Below, piece after piece: positions 17,647 through 26,330 of a stretch of 56,004 nt of DNA (position 1 is its first letter; every line of letters begins with the position of its first letter). The notes beneath the pieces were generated by a model, which searched no databases, was not told where the DNA came from, and saw only the letters and a list, made by a program, of their open reading frames with translations. Origin of the DNA: Bacteroidota bacterium (GTDB lineage Bacteria > Bacteroidota > Bacteroidia > Chitinophagales > Chitinophagaceae); the NCBI GenBank assembly GCA_030706685.1, contig JAUZOA010000029.1:1-56004 (forward strand), read 5' to 3'. The position numbers were made by a program, and so were the translations under genes.

Positions 17647-18804
17647 ATGATGTTTCAGTTGAACGAAGAACAATTGATGATCCAGAAAGCGGCGCGGGAT
17701 TTTGCCCGAACTGAGTGCCTGCCCGGTGTTATCGAAAGAGACGATAAACAGCAGTTCCCCATGGAGCAAGTAAAGAAACTGGCTGATCTTGGTTTCCTGG
17801 GTATGATGGTAGACCCTAAGTATGGAGGAGCCGGCATGGATACGGTAAGTTATGTGCTGGCTATGGAAGAGATCAGTAAAATAGATGCCAGCGTAAGTGT
17901 AATAATGAGTGTAAACAACAGTCTTGTTTGTTATGGCTTGCAGGAATACGGAACCGAGGAGCAAAAGCAAAAATACCTGGCCCCGTTGGCGCAGGGTAAA
18001 AAAGACGGCGAATTATATATAGGCGCTTTTATGCTGAGCGAGCCTGAGGCCGGAAGCGATGCTACCTCACAAAAAACCATCGCTGAGGATAAAGGGGATT
18101 ATTATTTATTGAATGGCACTAAGAACTGGATAACAAATGGTGGTAGTGCATCTGTTTATCTTGTCATGGCGCAAACTGATCCTTCCAAAGGTTCCAGGGG
18201 GATCAATACGTTGATAGTAGAAAAGAATTGGCCCGGGGTGGTAGTAGCAGCCAAAGAAAATAAACTTGGAATTCGCGGTAGTGATACGCATACTGTTATG
18301 TTCAATGATGTAAAAGTGCCCAAGGCCAACAGGGTAGGGGAGAATGGTTTCGGTTTTAAGTTTGCGATGAAGACGCTGGCGGGAGGACGTATCGGCATTG
18401 CTTCACAAGCCCTGGGTATTGCCAGCGGAGCTTATGAATTAGCGAAAGATTATTCTAAAACAAGGAAGGCATTTGGTACTGAGATCATGAATCACCAGGC
18501 TATCGCCTTTAAACTCGCGGATATGGCAACAAGAGTGGAAGCCGCAAGATTACTTTGTTTGAAAGCAGCCTGGGAAAAAGATAATCTTCATGACTATTCA
18601 TTAAGCTCTTCCATGGCAAAAGTATATGCTTCCGAAACAGCTATGTGGACAACCGTGGAAGCCGTACAGATTCATGGCGGGTATGGTTTTGTAAAGGAAT
18701 ACCATGTCGAAAGATTGATGAGAGACGCGAAGATCACCCAGATATATGAAGGAACAAGCGAAGTACAAAGGATCGTGATCAGCCGTTCGATTTTGAATAA
18801 ATGA
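17647..18804 (+). CDS. Acyl-CoA dehydrogenase
   Basis: This FAD enzyme oxidises acyl-CoA to the 2-enoyl-CoA and passes electrons to ETF. All three domains are present: the helical N-terminal domain, the beta middle domain with MLSEPEAGSDATS and TKNWITNGGSASVYLVMA (FAD-binding signatures), and the C-terminal helical domain with AVQIHGGYGFVKEYHVERLMRDAKITQIYEGTSEVQ. The catalytic Glu is in the YEGTSEVQ motif. The 385 residues are typical of short-chain and butyryl/isovaleryl-type enzymes. It starts with two adjacent ATG codons. The adjoining ABC transporter is probably unrelated. A divergent ccmE gene is upstream across a 15-bp palindrome. Confidence 0.96.
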   Translation: MMFQLNEEQLMIQKAARDFARTECLPGVIERDDKQQFPMEQVKKLADLGFLGMMVDPKYGGAGMDTVSYVLAMEEISKIDASVSVIMSVNNSLVCYGLQEYGTEEQKQKYLAPLAQGKKDGELYIGAFMLSEPEAGSDATSQKTIAEDKGDYYLLNGTKNWITNGGSASVYLVMAQTDPSKGSRGINTLIVEKNWPGVVVAAKENKLGIRGSDTHTVMFNDVKVPKANRVGENGFGFKFAMKTLAGGRIGIASQALGIASGAYELAKDYSKTRKAFGTEIMNHQAIAFKLADMATRVEAARLLCLKAAWEKDNLHDYSLSSSMAKVYASETAMWTTVEAVQIHGGYGFVKEYHVERLMRDAKITQIYEGTSEVQRIVISRSILNK

Positions 18805-18810
18805 GCTACT

Positions 18811-18861
18811 TATTACTAGCTACTCGCCACTAGCAAGTAGTTAATAGCAAGTAGCGAGTAG
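18811..18861. repeat. CTACT/AGTAG repeat cluster after acyl-CoA dehydrogenase
   Basis: CTACTCGC (18820-18827) pairs with GCGAGTAG (18854-18861). Between them are two AGCAAGTAG units, one of them partly complementary to CTACT units. It lies just past the dehydrogenase stop codon and before the ABC ATPase ATG. It may act as a weak terminator or attenuator, but there is no T-run. Confidence 0.5.
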
Positions 18862-18875
18862 TTAAATCAGCCATT

Positions 18876-19649
18876 ATGCCTGTTATCCGGATCACTTCTC
18901 TTAAAAAGGAATATAGCCGTAATTATGTATTGAAAGGGATTACGCTGAGTATGGATGCCGGTCAAATCGTCGGCTATATTGGCCCCAACGGAGCCGGCAA
19001 AAGCACTACCATAAAAATACTGACAGGCATTATCAGCGATTTCGAAGGCGAAGCGATTGTAATGGATATGGATGTCAGAAAAAACCCTGTAGAAATCAAG
19101 CAAAAGATCGGTTATATACCCGAGCAAGCCGCTTTATACGATGTACTTACCCCGATTGAATACCTGCGCTTCGTCGGTAAATTATATCAACTGGAAGATT
19201 CGCTTATTGAAAAGAAATCATGGGAATTGCTTCGTCTTTTCGACCTCGCGGATAAGGCTAAATCAAGAATGAATGGGTATAGCAAAGGCATGAAACAAAA
19301 AGTATTACTGATCAGCGGGTTGATCCATAATCCCGAAATAATTTTTTTAGATGAGCCCTTGAGCGGTTTGGACGCCAATGCTGTGATCCTGGTAAAAGAA
19401 ATTCTTTCCCAGCTTAAACTAAGCGGCAAAACCATTTTTTATTCTTCGCATATCATGGATGTGGTGGAAAAAATAAGTGACCGCATCATTATTATTGACA
19501 AAGGCGAAGTGATCGCCGATGGCAGTTTTGAAACCCTGAAGAATAATGCCAGCCAGGGTTCCCTGGAAAATATTTTTACAGCCCTCACCGGCAGTTCAGA
19601 ACAACATCAAAATACAGCGGGACAATTTATTGATGTTTTGAAAAGCTAA
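18876..19649 (+). CDS. ABC transporter ATP-binding protein
   Basis: This 257-residue ATPase of the NatA/CcmA-like exporter group has Walker A GPNGAGKST at residues 36-44, a signature that departs from LSGGQ (YSKGMKQKV), Walker B IIFLDEP, the D-loop LSGLD and a switch His in YSSHIMD. It powers the multi-helix permease encoded 4 bp downstream. The YSKGMKQK form of the signature is common in the group that exports sodium, lipids or peptides. The substrate cannot be inferred. Likely operon: ATPase, permease, YggS. Confidence 0.95.
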   Translation: MPVIRITSLKKEYSRNYVLKGITLSMDAGQIVGYIGPNGAGKSTTIKILTGIISDFEGEAIVMDMDVRKNPVEIKQKIGYIPEQAALYDVLTPIEYLRFVGKLYQLEDSLIEKKSWELLRLFDLADKAKSRMNGYSKGMKQKVLLISGLIHNPEIIFLDEPLSGLDANAVILVKEILSQLKLSGKTIFYSSHIMDVVEKISDRIIIIDKGEVIADGSFETLKNNASQGSLENIFTALTGSSEQHQNTAGQFIDVLKS

Positions 19650-19653
19650 GGAT

Positions 19654-21318
19654 ATGGATAAATGGATATTGAAACTTGTATTGTTTTGTTGCAGGCTGCT
19701 GGTAAGGCAGGGAGTAGATTTTGAGAGATTAAAAATTATCGCGGAAACAAAATTAATAATGGACCGAAGAAGGGTCTATCTCAACTGGCGGCAGCGCCAG
19801 CAAAGAGAAAACAGCAACCCGCTCATGGTCACGCTGATCGTATACGCCTTTTTAGGTTTATACGCCGGGTTCATGGTTTTCGTCACCCGGTCACTGGTCA
19901 TCAGCGCCATCATCATACATGCTTACATATTGTTCATGATGACCATGACCATGATCACCGATTTTAGTTCGGTGTTGCTGGATACCGCCGATAACCAGAT
20001 CATTTTACCCAAACCTGTTAACAGTAAAACACTATTCGTTGCGCGCCTTGTCCATATCCTTGTCTATCTTTTGCAGTTTACCCTGGCGTTATCAATATTC
20101 CCGGTTGTCTTTCTTTTTATTGCCTATGGATTTTTGGTAGGTATAACCAGTATTGCAACAGTCTTATTAACGGTAGCCTTCGCGGTATTTATTACCTACC
20201 TGCTATATGCCGCTATTCTCAGGTTCAGTAATGAACAAAAAGTAAGAGATATAGTAGGCTACTTCCAGATATTTATGACCATATTTTTCGCAGTGGGGCT
20301 CCAGGTGTTACCAAGATTGGTAAATTTCGGTAACCTGCTGGATAATTTTCAACTGCAAGCGTATTCTTATTTTTTACCACCGGTGTGGATGGCATTGACA
20401 TTGGAGAGTGTTCAGCAATTCAATTTTGATTCGATTCATTCACTGATGATCGCCTGCGCCCTCCTGTTGCCCTTATTTACATTCTGGCTAATGATTAAAT
20501 ATCTTGCGCCTTCTTTTGCCAGAAAGTTAGCTGCCCTGAATAATGATGCCGGAACTAAAAAGAGCGGTATACCCTACACGCAGCGCCGGAAGAGCATTTC
20601 TGAAAAACTATCTTCTTTTCTATGCCGTTCAAAAAGCGAAAGTGCAGGCTTTGAAACAGTCTGGAAAATAACAGGGCGTGATAAGGGATTTAAAATTCAA
20701 TTCTACCCCAGCCTCGCTTATATGCTGGTGTTCATTTTTATTTTTGTTTTTAAAAGCGGGAGGGATGTAAACACTTTATGGGAAAATTTACCGGGTAGCA
20801 GGATGTTTTTGTTTTTTATTTACCTGCCCATGCTCAGTATCACCTCTGCTATAACATTTGTGTCCTATAATGAAAATTTCCAGGCGTCCTGGGTCTACCA
20901 ATCCACACCTGTCGGAAGACCGGGGCAAATTATCATCGGAGGGCTAAAAGCATTGTTCTTGAAATTTTTTATACCCGCCTACCTTATATTATTTGCTTTT
21001 GCTTTTTATGTATGGGGTACGGATATCCTGGATGATTTTGCTTTAGGATTCTTCAATAACCTCGCGATTTTTTTATTGATTGCGAGTCTTGGGGACCATT
21101 ACCTCCCGTTTTCACGCCAGCCGAATGTGAAACAGCAAAGCGGTCGTTTTGCGCAGGTTATTTTACAGTTACTGGTCATTGCGGCACTGGTTGGATTGCA
21201 TTACCTGTTATTGACAAATGACTGGATGATCTATTCCCTGATCCCTGTCTCGGCAACTGGTTGTTTTTTACTGTTGAGAACAATCCGGAACCTGCGCTGG
21301 GTGGAAATATCTTTTTAA
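19654..21318 (+). CDS. ABC transporter permease, about 12 membrane segments
   Basis: This 554-residue membrane protein follows the ATPase with a 4-bp gap. It starts with a cytoplasmic stretch rich in Lys and Arg (residues 20-50). A hydrophobic block runs from about 55 to 280. A soluble linker with RRKSISEKLSSFLCRSKSE follows, and then a second hydrophobic block. The overall plan matches fused two-domain permeases of the ABC-2 type. No substrate signature was seen. One base separates its stop from the yggS ATG (21320), so coupling of translation is likely. Confidence rests on topology and position, because the sequence itself is not very conserved. Confidence 0.85.
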   Translation: MDKWILKLVLFCCRLLVRQGVDFERLKIIAETKLIMDRRRVYLNWRQRQQRENSNPLMVTLIVYAFLGLYAGFMVFVTRSLVISAIIIHAYILFMMTMTMITDFSSVLLDTADNQIILPKPVNSKTLFVARLVHILVYLLQFTLALSIFPVVFLFIAYGFLVGITSIATVLLTVAFAVFITYLLYAAILRFSNEQKVRDIVGYFQIFMTIFFAVGLQVLPRLVNFGNLLDNFQLQAYSYFLPPVWMALTLESVQQFNFDSIHSLMIACALLLPLFTFWLMIKYLAPSFARKLAALNNDAGTKKSGIPYTQRRKSISEKLSSFLCRSKSESAGFETVWKITGRDKGFKIQFYPSLAYMLVFIFIFVFKSGRDVNTLWENLPGSRMFLFFIYLPMLSITSAITFVSYNENFQASWVYQSTPVGRPGQIIIGGLKALFLKFFIPAYLILFAFAFYVWGTDILDDFALGFFNNLAIFLLIASLGDHYLPFSRQPNVKQQSGRFAQVILQLLVIAALVGLHYLLLTNDWMIYSLIPVSATGCFLLLRTIRNLRWVEISF

Positions 21319-21319
21319 T

Positions 21320-21997
21320 ATGGCGATTAATACAGAAGCATACAAAAACATCTTGTCCGCATTGCAACAAAAGAATGTAACCCTTGTTGCTGTTTCCAAA
21401 ACAAAACCTGTTGAAGACATCCGCGCCTTGTATGATCTTGGACAGAGAGATTTCGGCGAGAACTATGTACAGGAACTGGTGGAAAAAGCAGGACAATTAC
21501 CCAAAGACATCCGCTGGCATTTTATCGGCCACCTGCAAAGCAATAAAGTACGGTACATTGCTCCTTTTGTTCATCTTATTCATGGAGCAGATAGCTTCAG
21601 GCTATTGCAGGAGATCAATAAACAGGGCGTAAAGAATAACCGTATTATTGATTGTCTTCTGCAAGTTCATATTGCAAAAGAAGAAACGAAGTTTGGATTG
21701 GACGCGGGGGAGTTAACGCAGGTTTTGGAGAATATCAGTGAATCTCCGCTAACGAATATCCGGGTGACAGGGTTAATGGGGATGGCATCTTTCACCGATG
21801 ATATGAATAAAGTAAGAAACGAATTTCAATACCTTAAAGCTCTTTTTGATAAATATGCAGCATTGTCAATTGCCCATTGCCCATTGTCAATTGTCTCCAT
21901 GGGTATGAGCAGTGATTATCGTATCGCCATTGAAGAAGGAAGTACAATGGTAAGGATCGGGAGTCTCATTTTTGGCGAAAGAGTTTTGAATCAATAG
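21320..21997 (+). CDS. yggS: PLP homeostasis protein, YggS/PLPBP family, with repeat-derived insert
   Basis: This small cytoplasmic TIM-barrel protein binds pyridoxal phosphate without known catalysis. The PLP lysine is in LVAVSKTKPVEDI (about residue 30), and FGENYVQE, RWHFIGHLQSNK and SMGMSSDYRIAIEEGSTMVRIG are all classic. The residues LSIAHCPLSIV just before SMGMSSDY (about 181-191) are encoded by a palindromic repeat (21861-21893) of a kind otherwise seen between genes, so this protein carries a few residues more than usual there. Length 225 residues. It follows the ABC permease with a 1-bp gap. Confidence 0.94.
   Translation: MAINTEAYKNILSALQQKNVTLVAVSKTKPVEDIRALYDLGQRDFGENYVQELVEKAGQLPKDIRWHFIGHLQSNKVRYIAPFVHLIHGADSFRLLQEINKQGVKNNRIIDCLLQVHIAKEETKFGLDAGELTQVLENISESPLTNIRVTGLMGMASFTDDMNKVRNEFQYLKALFDKYAALSIAHCPLSIVSMGMSSDYRIAIEEGSTMVRIGSLIFGERVLNQ
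21861..21893 (+). repeat. Intergenic-type repeat lying inside yggS
   Basis: The 12-mer CATTGTCAATTG occurs at 21861-21872 and 21882-21893, separated by CCCATTGCC. The block stays in frame with yggS. A related GACAATGG fragment lies just after the yggS stop (about 22000). Such CAATTG/CCCATTG strings are usual as intergenic repeats of Bacteroidota. Confidence 0.65.
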
Positions 21998-22070
21998 ACA
22001 ATGGCCAATCAGCGATAGGCAAATACCAATTAAGCCGGTATATAAATAGTCAATCTATAATCTTAAATAA

Positions 22071-24008
22071 TCAGAATCCTTTCTTATCCTTATCCGGCGG
22101 CGGCAGGGTTTCTTCCAGCCATTTAAAAAATTCATGCTGCCATACGAGGGCATTCTGTGCATTCAATACCCAATGGTTCTCATCAGGCAGGTATAACAAT
22201 TTACTTTTAATGCCTCTTAGTTGCGCCGCCTGGAAAGCTCCCAATCCCTGTTCAGCAGGAACACGGTAATCCCTTCCGCCCTGGACGACCATTATGGGCG
22301 TATTCCATTTATCAACGTAATTAATGGGGTTGAATTGATTATAGGATTTTTGCGCAGCCACGTTCTTCTTATCCCAGTAAGGGCCACCCCAGTCCCAGTT
22401 GACGAACCACATTTCTTCAGTTGTTCCGTACATGCTTCGCATATCAAAGATGCCATCATGGGCGATAAAAGATTTGAAGCGGTTATTGTGAATGCCGGCC
22501 AGCATATACACGGAATAACCGCCATAGCTGGCGCCTACACAACCGAGGCGGTTTTTATCAACGAATTTCTCTTTACTCACATCATCAATAGCAGATAAAT
22601 AATCCTTCATGGCCTGGCCGCCATGATCCTTACTGATCTCTTCGTTCCATTGAGTGCCAAAACCGGGCATGCCGCGGCGACAAGGAGCCACTACAATATA
22701 TCCCTGGGACGACATCAATTGAAAGTTCCAGCGAAAAGAATAGAATTGTGTCAACGATGATTGAGGGCCGCCCTGGCAATATAGAAGTGCCGGATATTTC
22801 CTGGATGGATCAAAACCCGGCGGATAGATTACCCATACCAGCATTTTCTTTCCATCCGTGGTGGTTACCCAGCGTCTTTCGGTTTTAACTTGTCTAATCG
22901 AATTGTAAATATCATCATTTACATGCGTCAATTGTTTCATATCCCCGCTAACGATATCAACGCTGTACAATTCTGCCGCATGGTTCATATCGGTTCTTGA
23001 GACAATCAATTTATTTTCATTTTGGCCCACAATCCCCGTGATGTCAAAATCGCCTTTGGATATTTGCCGTGGAGGTGAAACTTTGGAAGGGCCATCCGCA
23101 TAATCTGATTCGAACAATTGCAAAGTGCCGTTAACAGGAGCCCAGAAAAACAGGTGTTTTCCATCCTCACTCCATTTAAAACCTTCCACATGAATTTGGT
23201 CAAACTGCCCTGTCAGGTTCACTACTCCTTTACTGGTAGAAATAACAAGATCCTGTTTGTCGGCTTCATAACCGTCTCTTTTCATGCTGAGCCATGCTAA
23301 TGTTCCATTTGTGCTATACAAGGGGCTGATATCGTAGCCCATCCTTCCTGTTGTTAAATTCTTTGTGGTGCCGGTAGCAAGATCATATTCATATAAGTCT
23401 GTATTGGTGCTTACGGCATAGTCTTTCCCATATTTTTTCTTGGTTACATAAACTACCGCTTTACCATCCGGCCTCCATATATAATCCTCATCGCCTCCAA
23501 ATGGTTTTTGCGGGCAATCATAAGGCTCCTCCGCCATGATATCTTTTTCTTGCCCGGAGTTACCAACAGGAGTTATAAACACATGATCAAAATTGCCGTC
23601 TTCCCATTTGTCCCAGTGACGGTCATTGAGATTGTCATAAATATAAACGTTGGATTTAGCCAGTTCAGGATAATAATCCTTGCCGCTGGTCTTCTTAATT
23701 TTTACTTCTTTGTTGGCCAGGATATATTTGCCATCGGGCGAGATGTTTTTATCATTCAGTAAACTATCCGGCTTGCTTATCTCCACAGGTGTACCGCCGC
23801 TGATGGGCAGCATATAAGATTTGCGGTTGCCCTTATTTTCTTTCCAATCGGGAGTATTGACAGAGTACACCAGGTATTTACCATCTTTTGAAATACCCAA
23901 ACCTGAAACCCTGCCAAGTTTCCAGAGTAGTTCGGGAGTCATTGTGTTTTGTGAGGCCGCAAACAAGGGCGCCAGTAATAAGAAAGCCTGTACAAGTCGT
24001 TTAAACAT
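22071..24008 (-). CDS. S9 family prolyl-oligopeptidase-like exopeptidase
   Basis: This is an exported serine peptidase of the DPP-V / acylaminoacyl-peptidase group. It starts with a signal peptide (MFKRLVQAFLLLAPLFAAS), then a beta-propeller built of WD-like blades (LGISKDGKYLVYSV, ISPDGKYILANKE, WRPDGKAVVYVTK, WSEDGKHLFFWAP), then an alpha/beta-hydrolase domain. The catalytic Ser is in GASYGGYS, the Asp in QGGRDYRVP and the His in DENHWVL. At 646 residues it is a normal length. It probably degrades oligopeptides in the periplasm. I take the ATG at 24008. The ATG at 24014 adds only two residues. It runs divergently from the LytS kinase gene. Confidence 0.94.
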   Translation of the reverse strand: MFKRLVQAFLLLAPLFAASQNTMTPELLWKLGRVSGLGISKDGKYLVYSVNTPDWKENKGNRKSYMLPISGGTPVEISKPDSLLNDKNISPDGKYILANKEVKIKKTSGKDYYPELAKSNVYIYDNLNDRHWDKWEDGNFDHVFITPVGNSGQEKDIMAEEPYDCPQKPFGGDEDYIWRPDGKAVVYVTKKKYGKDYAVSTNTDLYEYDLATGTTKNLTTGRMGYDISPLYSTNGTLAWLSMKRDGYEADKQDLVISTSKGVVNLTGQFDQIHVEGFKWSEDGKHLFFWAPVNGTLQLFESDYADGPSKVSPPRQISKGDFDITGIVGQNENKLIVSRTDMNHAAELYSVDIVSGDMKQLTHVNDDIYNSIRQVKTERRWVTTTDGKKMLVWVIYPPGFDPSRKYPALLYCQGGPQSSLTQFYSFRWNFQLMSSQGYIVVAPCRRGMPGFGTQWNEEISKDHGGQAMKDYLSAIDDVSKEKFVDKNRLGCVGASYGGYSVYMLAGIHNNRFKSFIAHDGIFDMRSMYGTTEEMWFVNWDWGGPYWDKKNVAAQKSYNQFNPINYVDKWNTPIMVVQGGRDYRVPAEQGLGAFQAAQLRGIKSKLLYLPDENHWVLNAQNALVWQHEFFKWLEETLPPPDKDKKGF

Positions 24009-24063
24009 GGTCAATCATTTTATATCCGGCTAATTTACGTTATTCTATTAACGATAGAGGTTC

Positions 24064-24234
24064 ATTTTGGCAAGAGGGGTTGAGATCCCTCTTGCATCGG
24101 AAAGGAAATTTGTTGAGGATTGAAACCTGGTCATTTCTTCGAAGCAGTTTGAGAGTTGATGCATTGGAAAACAGCCTGTTTCAAAGATTTTTCCCAATTT
24201 CCCTCCCGCCTTAGCGGGATCAAAATTCCAAAAT
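24064..24234. repeat. Dispersed palindromic repeat, copy A
   Basis: Copy A of a repeat family found several times in this window. Ends are inverted: ATTTTGG (24064-24070) and CCAAAAT (24228-24234), and inside those GATCCCTCTTGCATCGG facing TTTCCCTCCCGCC...GGGATC. Internal blocks TTCTTCGAAGCAGTTTGAG and GCATTGGAAAACAGCCTGTT recur in copy B. The CAAGAGGG/CCCTCTTG hairpin at 24071-24094 lies at the left end. No coding capacity. Confidence 0.7.
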
Positions 24235-24327
24235 AAGGCACTGTCGGAATATTACTACTTGTCACGCCGAACCCGCAATTGGTGTAATCGGTTTTCCCAT
24301 CGGGAATTTGTACATTTAATTTGGTTT

Positions 24328-25401
24328 ATGAATAGCCGGTCCTTCTTTTTTAAATATAAGCTGCATCATATTCTTTCCTGGATGCTGTTGTTCGGTACCT
24401 GGTATTATTTCCGCTACCAGGATTATCCTACGCAGCAACAGGCTTTTTGGATAACCCTGTTGAAAGTAGCAGACCTGGCTATGATGATCTATCTCGCCAA
24501 TTACCTGCTGATACCCCGGCTTCTTTATAAAAAAAAATATGCATGGTTCCTGGTTACATTTATCGTCATGATCGTATCCAGCAGTCTTGGCAAAATGCTG
24601 ATCATCGGAAGAATCCTGGATGATCCCAGTATGTTTGACCTGACAGTGGATCCGAAGCAAAGGATTTACGATAATGTGATCCCCCATTTCTTTTTGGTGA
24701 TTGCCGGGGTTGCTTTTAAACTGATATACGATCATTTCAGGATGCAAAAGAGGTTAGTGGAAATGGCAAGGGAAAAAGCGGAAGCTGAATTGAGTTTCCT
24801 CAAATCGCAGATCAACCCCCATTTTTTATTCAATTCATTGAACTCCGTTTATTTTTTGATCAATAAAGAAAACCCTGAGGCTAGGCAGGCATTGCACAAA
24901 TTTTCCGATATGCTTCGTTACCAGCTATACGAAGTAAAAGGAACTAAAATACCGATCGAAAAAGAATTGAGTTACTTAAAGGATTATGTTGACCTGCAAA
25001 AGCTCCGTAAGGATGAGAATTATTCTGTGGAGTTTAATTGTTCACCTGATGTAAAAGGGTTTTCGATTGAACCGCTGCTGTTGATACCCTTTGTAGAAAA
25101 CGCTTTTAAGCATATTTCACATAAAGCAGGGGAGAAGAATTTCGTCAAACTGGACATGACCCGCCACAACGGGCAGTTTAGCTTTATGATTGAGAATTCG
25201 AAAGAACCCGGACATACAACGGAACAACATGGAGGTATCGGGTTGAATAATGTAAGGAGAAGGCTGGAGCTTTTATATCCTGAAAAACATGTATTGCAGA
25301 TAAAAGAAGAAGATAATCATTATAAGGTGGATTTGAAATTAAAAATAGAACAGCAGGCAGCGGCTGACAAAAAGAATAACAATTTGACGGGAAGACGGTA
25401 A
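24328..25401 (+). CDS. LytS-type sensor histidine kinase
   Basis: This membrane kinase (about 357 residues) has four N-terminal membrane helices (to about residue 135), a short coiled-coil and then the His_kinase/HATPase core. The phospho-accepting His165 is in FLKSQINPHFLFNSLNSVYFLI, followed by the N box PFVENAFKHIS and a GGIGLNNVRRRL G box. There is no extracellular sensor domain beyond short loops, so the signal may be sensed in the membrane. The ATG at 24328 (MNSRSFF) is chosen, since the upstream frame opens only with TTG. The LytTR regulator gene follows 74 bp downstream, making a two-component system. Confidence 0.94.
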   Translation: MNSRSFFFKYKLHHILSWMLLFGTWYYFRYQDYPTQQQAFWITLLKVADLAMMIYLANYLLIPRLLYKKKYAWFLVTFIVMIVSSSLGKMLIIGRILDDPSMFDLTVDPKQRIYDNVIPHFFLVIAGVAFKLIYDHFRMQKRLVEMAREKAEAELSFLKSQINPHFLFNSLNSVYFLINKENPEARQALHKFSDMLRYQLYEVKGTKIPIEKELSYLKDYVDLQKLRKDENYSVEFNCSPDVKGFSIEPLLLIPFVENAFKHISHKAGEKNFVKLDMTRHNGQFSFMIENSKEPGHTTEQHGGIGLNNVRRRLELLYPEKHVLQIKEEDNHYKVDLKLKIEQQAAADKKNNNLTGRR

Positions 25402-25475
25402 GGCAACAAGAAAAGTAAAATGAAGTTAATACTTACCGTATTCCCGCCTTCCCGGCAGTTATATTTGTTCAAATC

Positions 25476-26204
25476 ATGAAACTAAATTGCATTATAATTG
25501 ATGATGAGCCCCTGGCAAGAAAAGGGTTGAAAGAATACATTTCGGATATTGATTTTTTGCAACTGACCGGAGAATTCGATAATCCTGTCAAAGCTATGGA
25601 TAGGCTGGCCCGGGAAGATATACACCTGCTTTTCCTCGATATCCAGATGCCCAGGATCACCGGGTTGGATTTTTTTAAAAACCTGAAACATGCCCCACCG
25701 GTGATCTTTACTACCGCTTTCCCTCAATATGCACTGGATGGATTTGAATTAAATGCATTGGATTATCTTGTCAAACCTATATCCTTCGAACGATTTCTGA
25801 AAGCTGCTATGCGGGCCAAAGAGTTTTACGAGGTAAGACAGAAAAACATCACCGAGACGGTGGCCGGCACAGGAGCTTCAGAGTACTTTTTTATCAAAGC
25901 GGATAATAAGCTGGTAAAGATATTTTTTGCCGACGTTCTTTTTGCAGAAGCACTGCAGAATTATGTGGTGATACAGGCTAAAGATAAAAAGTACATCACC
26001 TATCTTACATTCCGGGCGGTAGAAGATTACCTCCCTGCAGACCGGTTTATAAAGACGCATAAATCTTTTATCATTTCCGCTTCCAAGGTGGACAGTATCG
26101 AAGCCAATGATATCCGTATTGGCCAGTATCATATTCCCATCAGCCGAAACCTGAAAGAGGAAGTGATGGAAAAGTTGGTGAAAGGGAAATTCCTGAAACG
26201 GTAG
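25476..26204 (+). CDS. LytTR-family response regulator
   Basis: This 242-residue regulator has a receiver domain (IIIDDEPLAR, phosphorylated Asp55 in LLFLDIQMP, conserved Lys in LDYLVKP) and a C-terminal LytTR DNA-binding domain (FFIKADNKLVKI, ADVLFAEALQNYVVIQ, FIKTHKSFIISASKVDSI, IPISRNLKEEV). It is the partner of the sensor kinase just upstream. LytTR regulators bind pairs of short sites in promoters, and no such site was identified here. Possible targets include the transglutaminase-like gene 126 bp downstream, which is only a positional guess. Confidence 0.95.
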   Translation: MKLNCIIIDDEPLARKGLKEYISDIDFLQLTGEFDNPVKAMDRLAREDIHLLFLDIQMPRITGLDFFKNLKHAPPVIFTTAFPQYALDGFELNALDYLVKPISFERFLKAAMRAKEFYEVRQKNITETVAGTGASEYFFIKADNKLVKIFFADVLFAEALQNYVVIQAKDKKYITYLTFRAVEDYLPADRFIKTHKSFIISASKVDSIEANDIRIGQYHIPISRNLKEEVMEKLVKGKFLKR

Positions 26205-26213
26205 GAAATGAGC

Positions 26214-26266
26214 TGTTTTGAAAATTGGGAAAAAAAGGATACCCATTCCACTTTCCAAAATAAGCC
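26214..26266. repeat. Fragment of the dispersed palindromic repeat
   Basis: TTTTGAAAATTGGGAA at the left faces TTCCACTTTCCAAAATA at the right. Both strings resemble the ends of copies A and B (24064-24234 and 52926-53092). A short internal AAGGATACCC replaces the long centre, so this is a reduced copy (copy E), lying between the regulator and transglutaminase genes. Confidence 0.5.
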
Positions 26267-26330
26267 CTCCCCCCTTGCCGGATAATTCAGAAAATTGATG
26301 TAACTTCTGCATCACTTAGAATCCAGGCAC

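Noticed and set aside
17590-17970. Minus-strand frame of 126 codons
   Set aside because: It lies opposite the start of the acyl-CoA dehydrogenase gene, which is clearly real.
24084-24221. CAAGAGGG/CCCTCTTG hairpin as a terminator of the S9 peptidase gene
   Set aside because: It lies upstream of that gene's start on the minus strand, so it cannot terminate it. It is part of repeat copy A.
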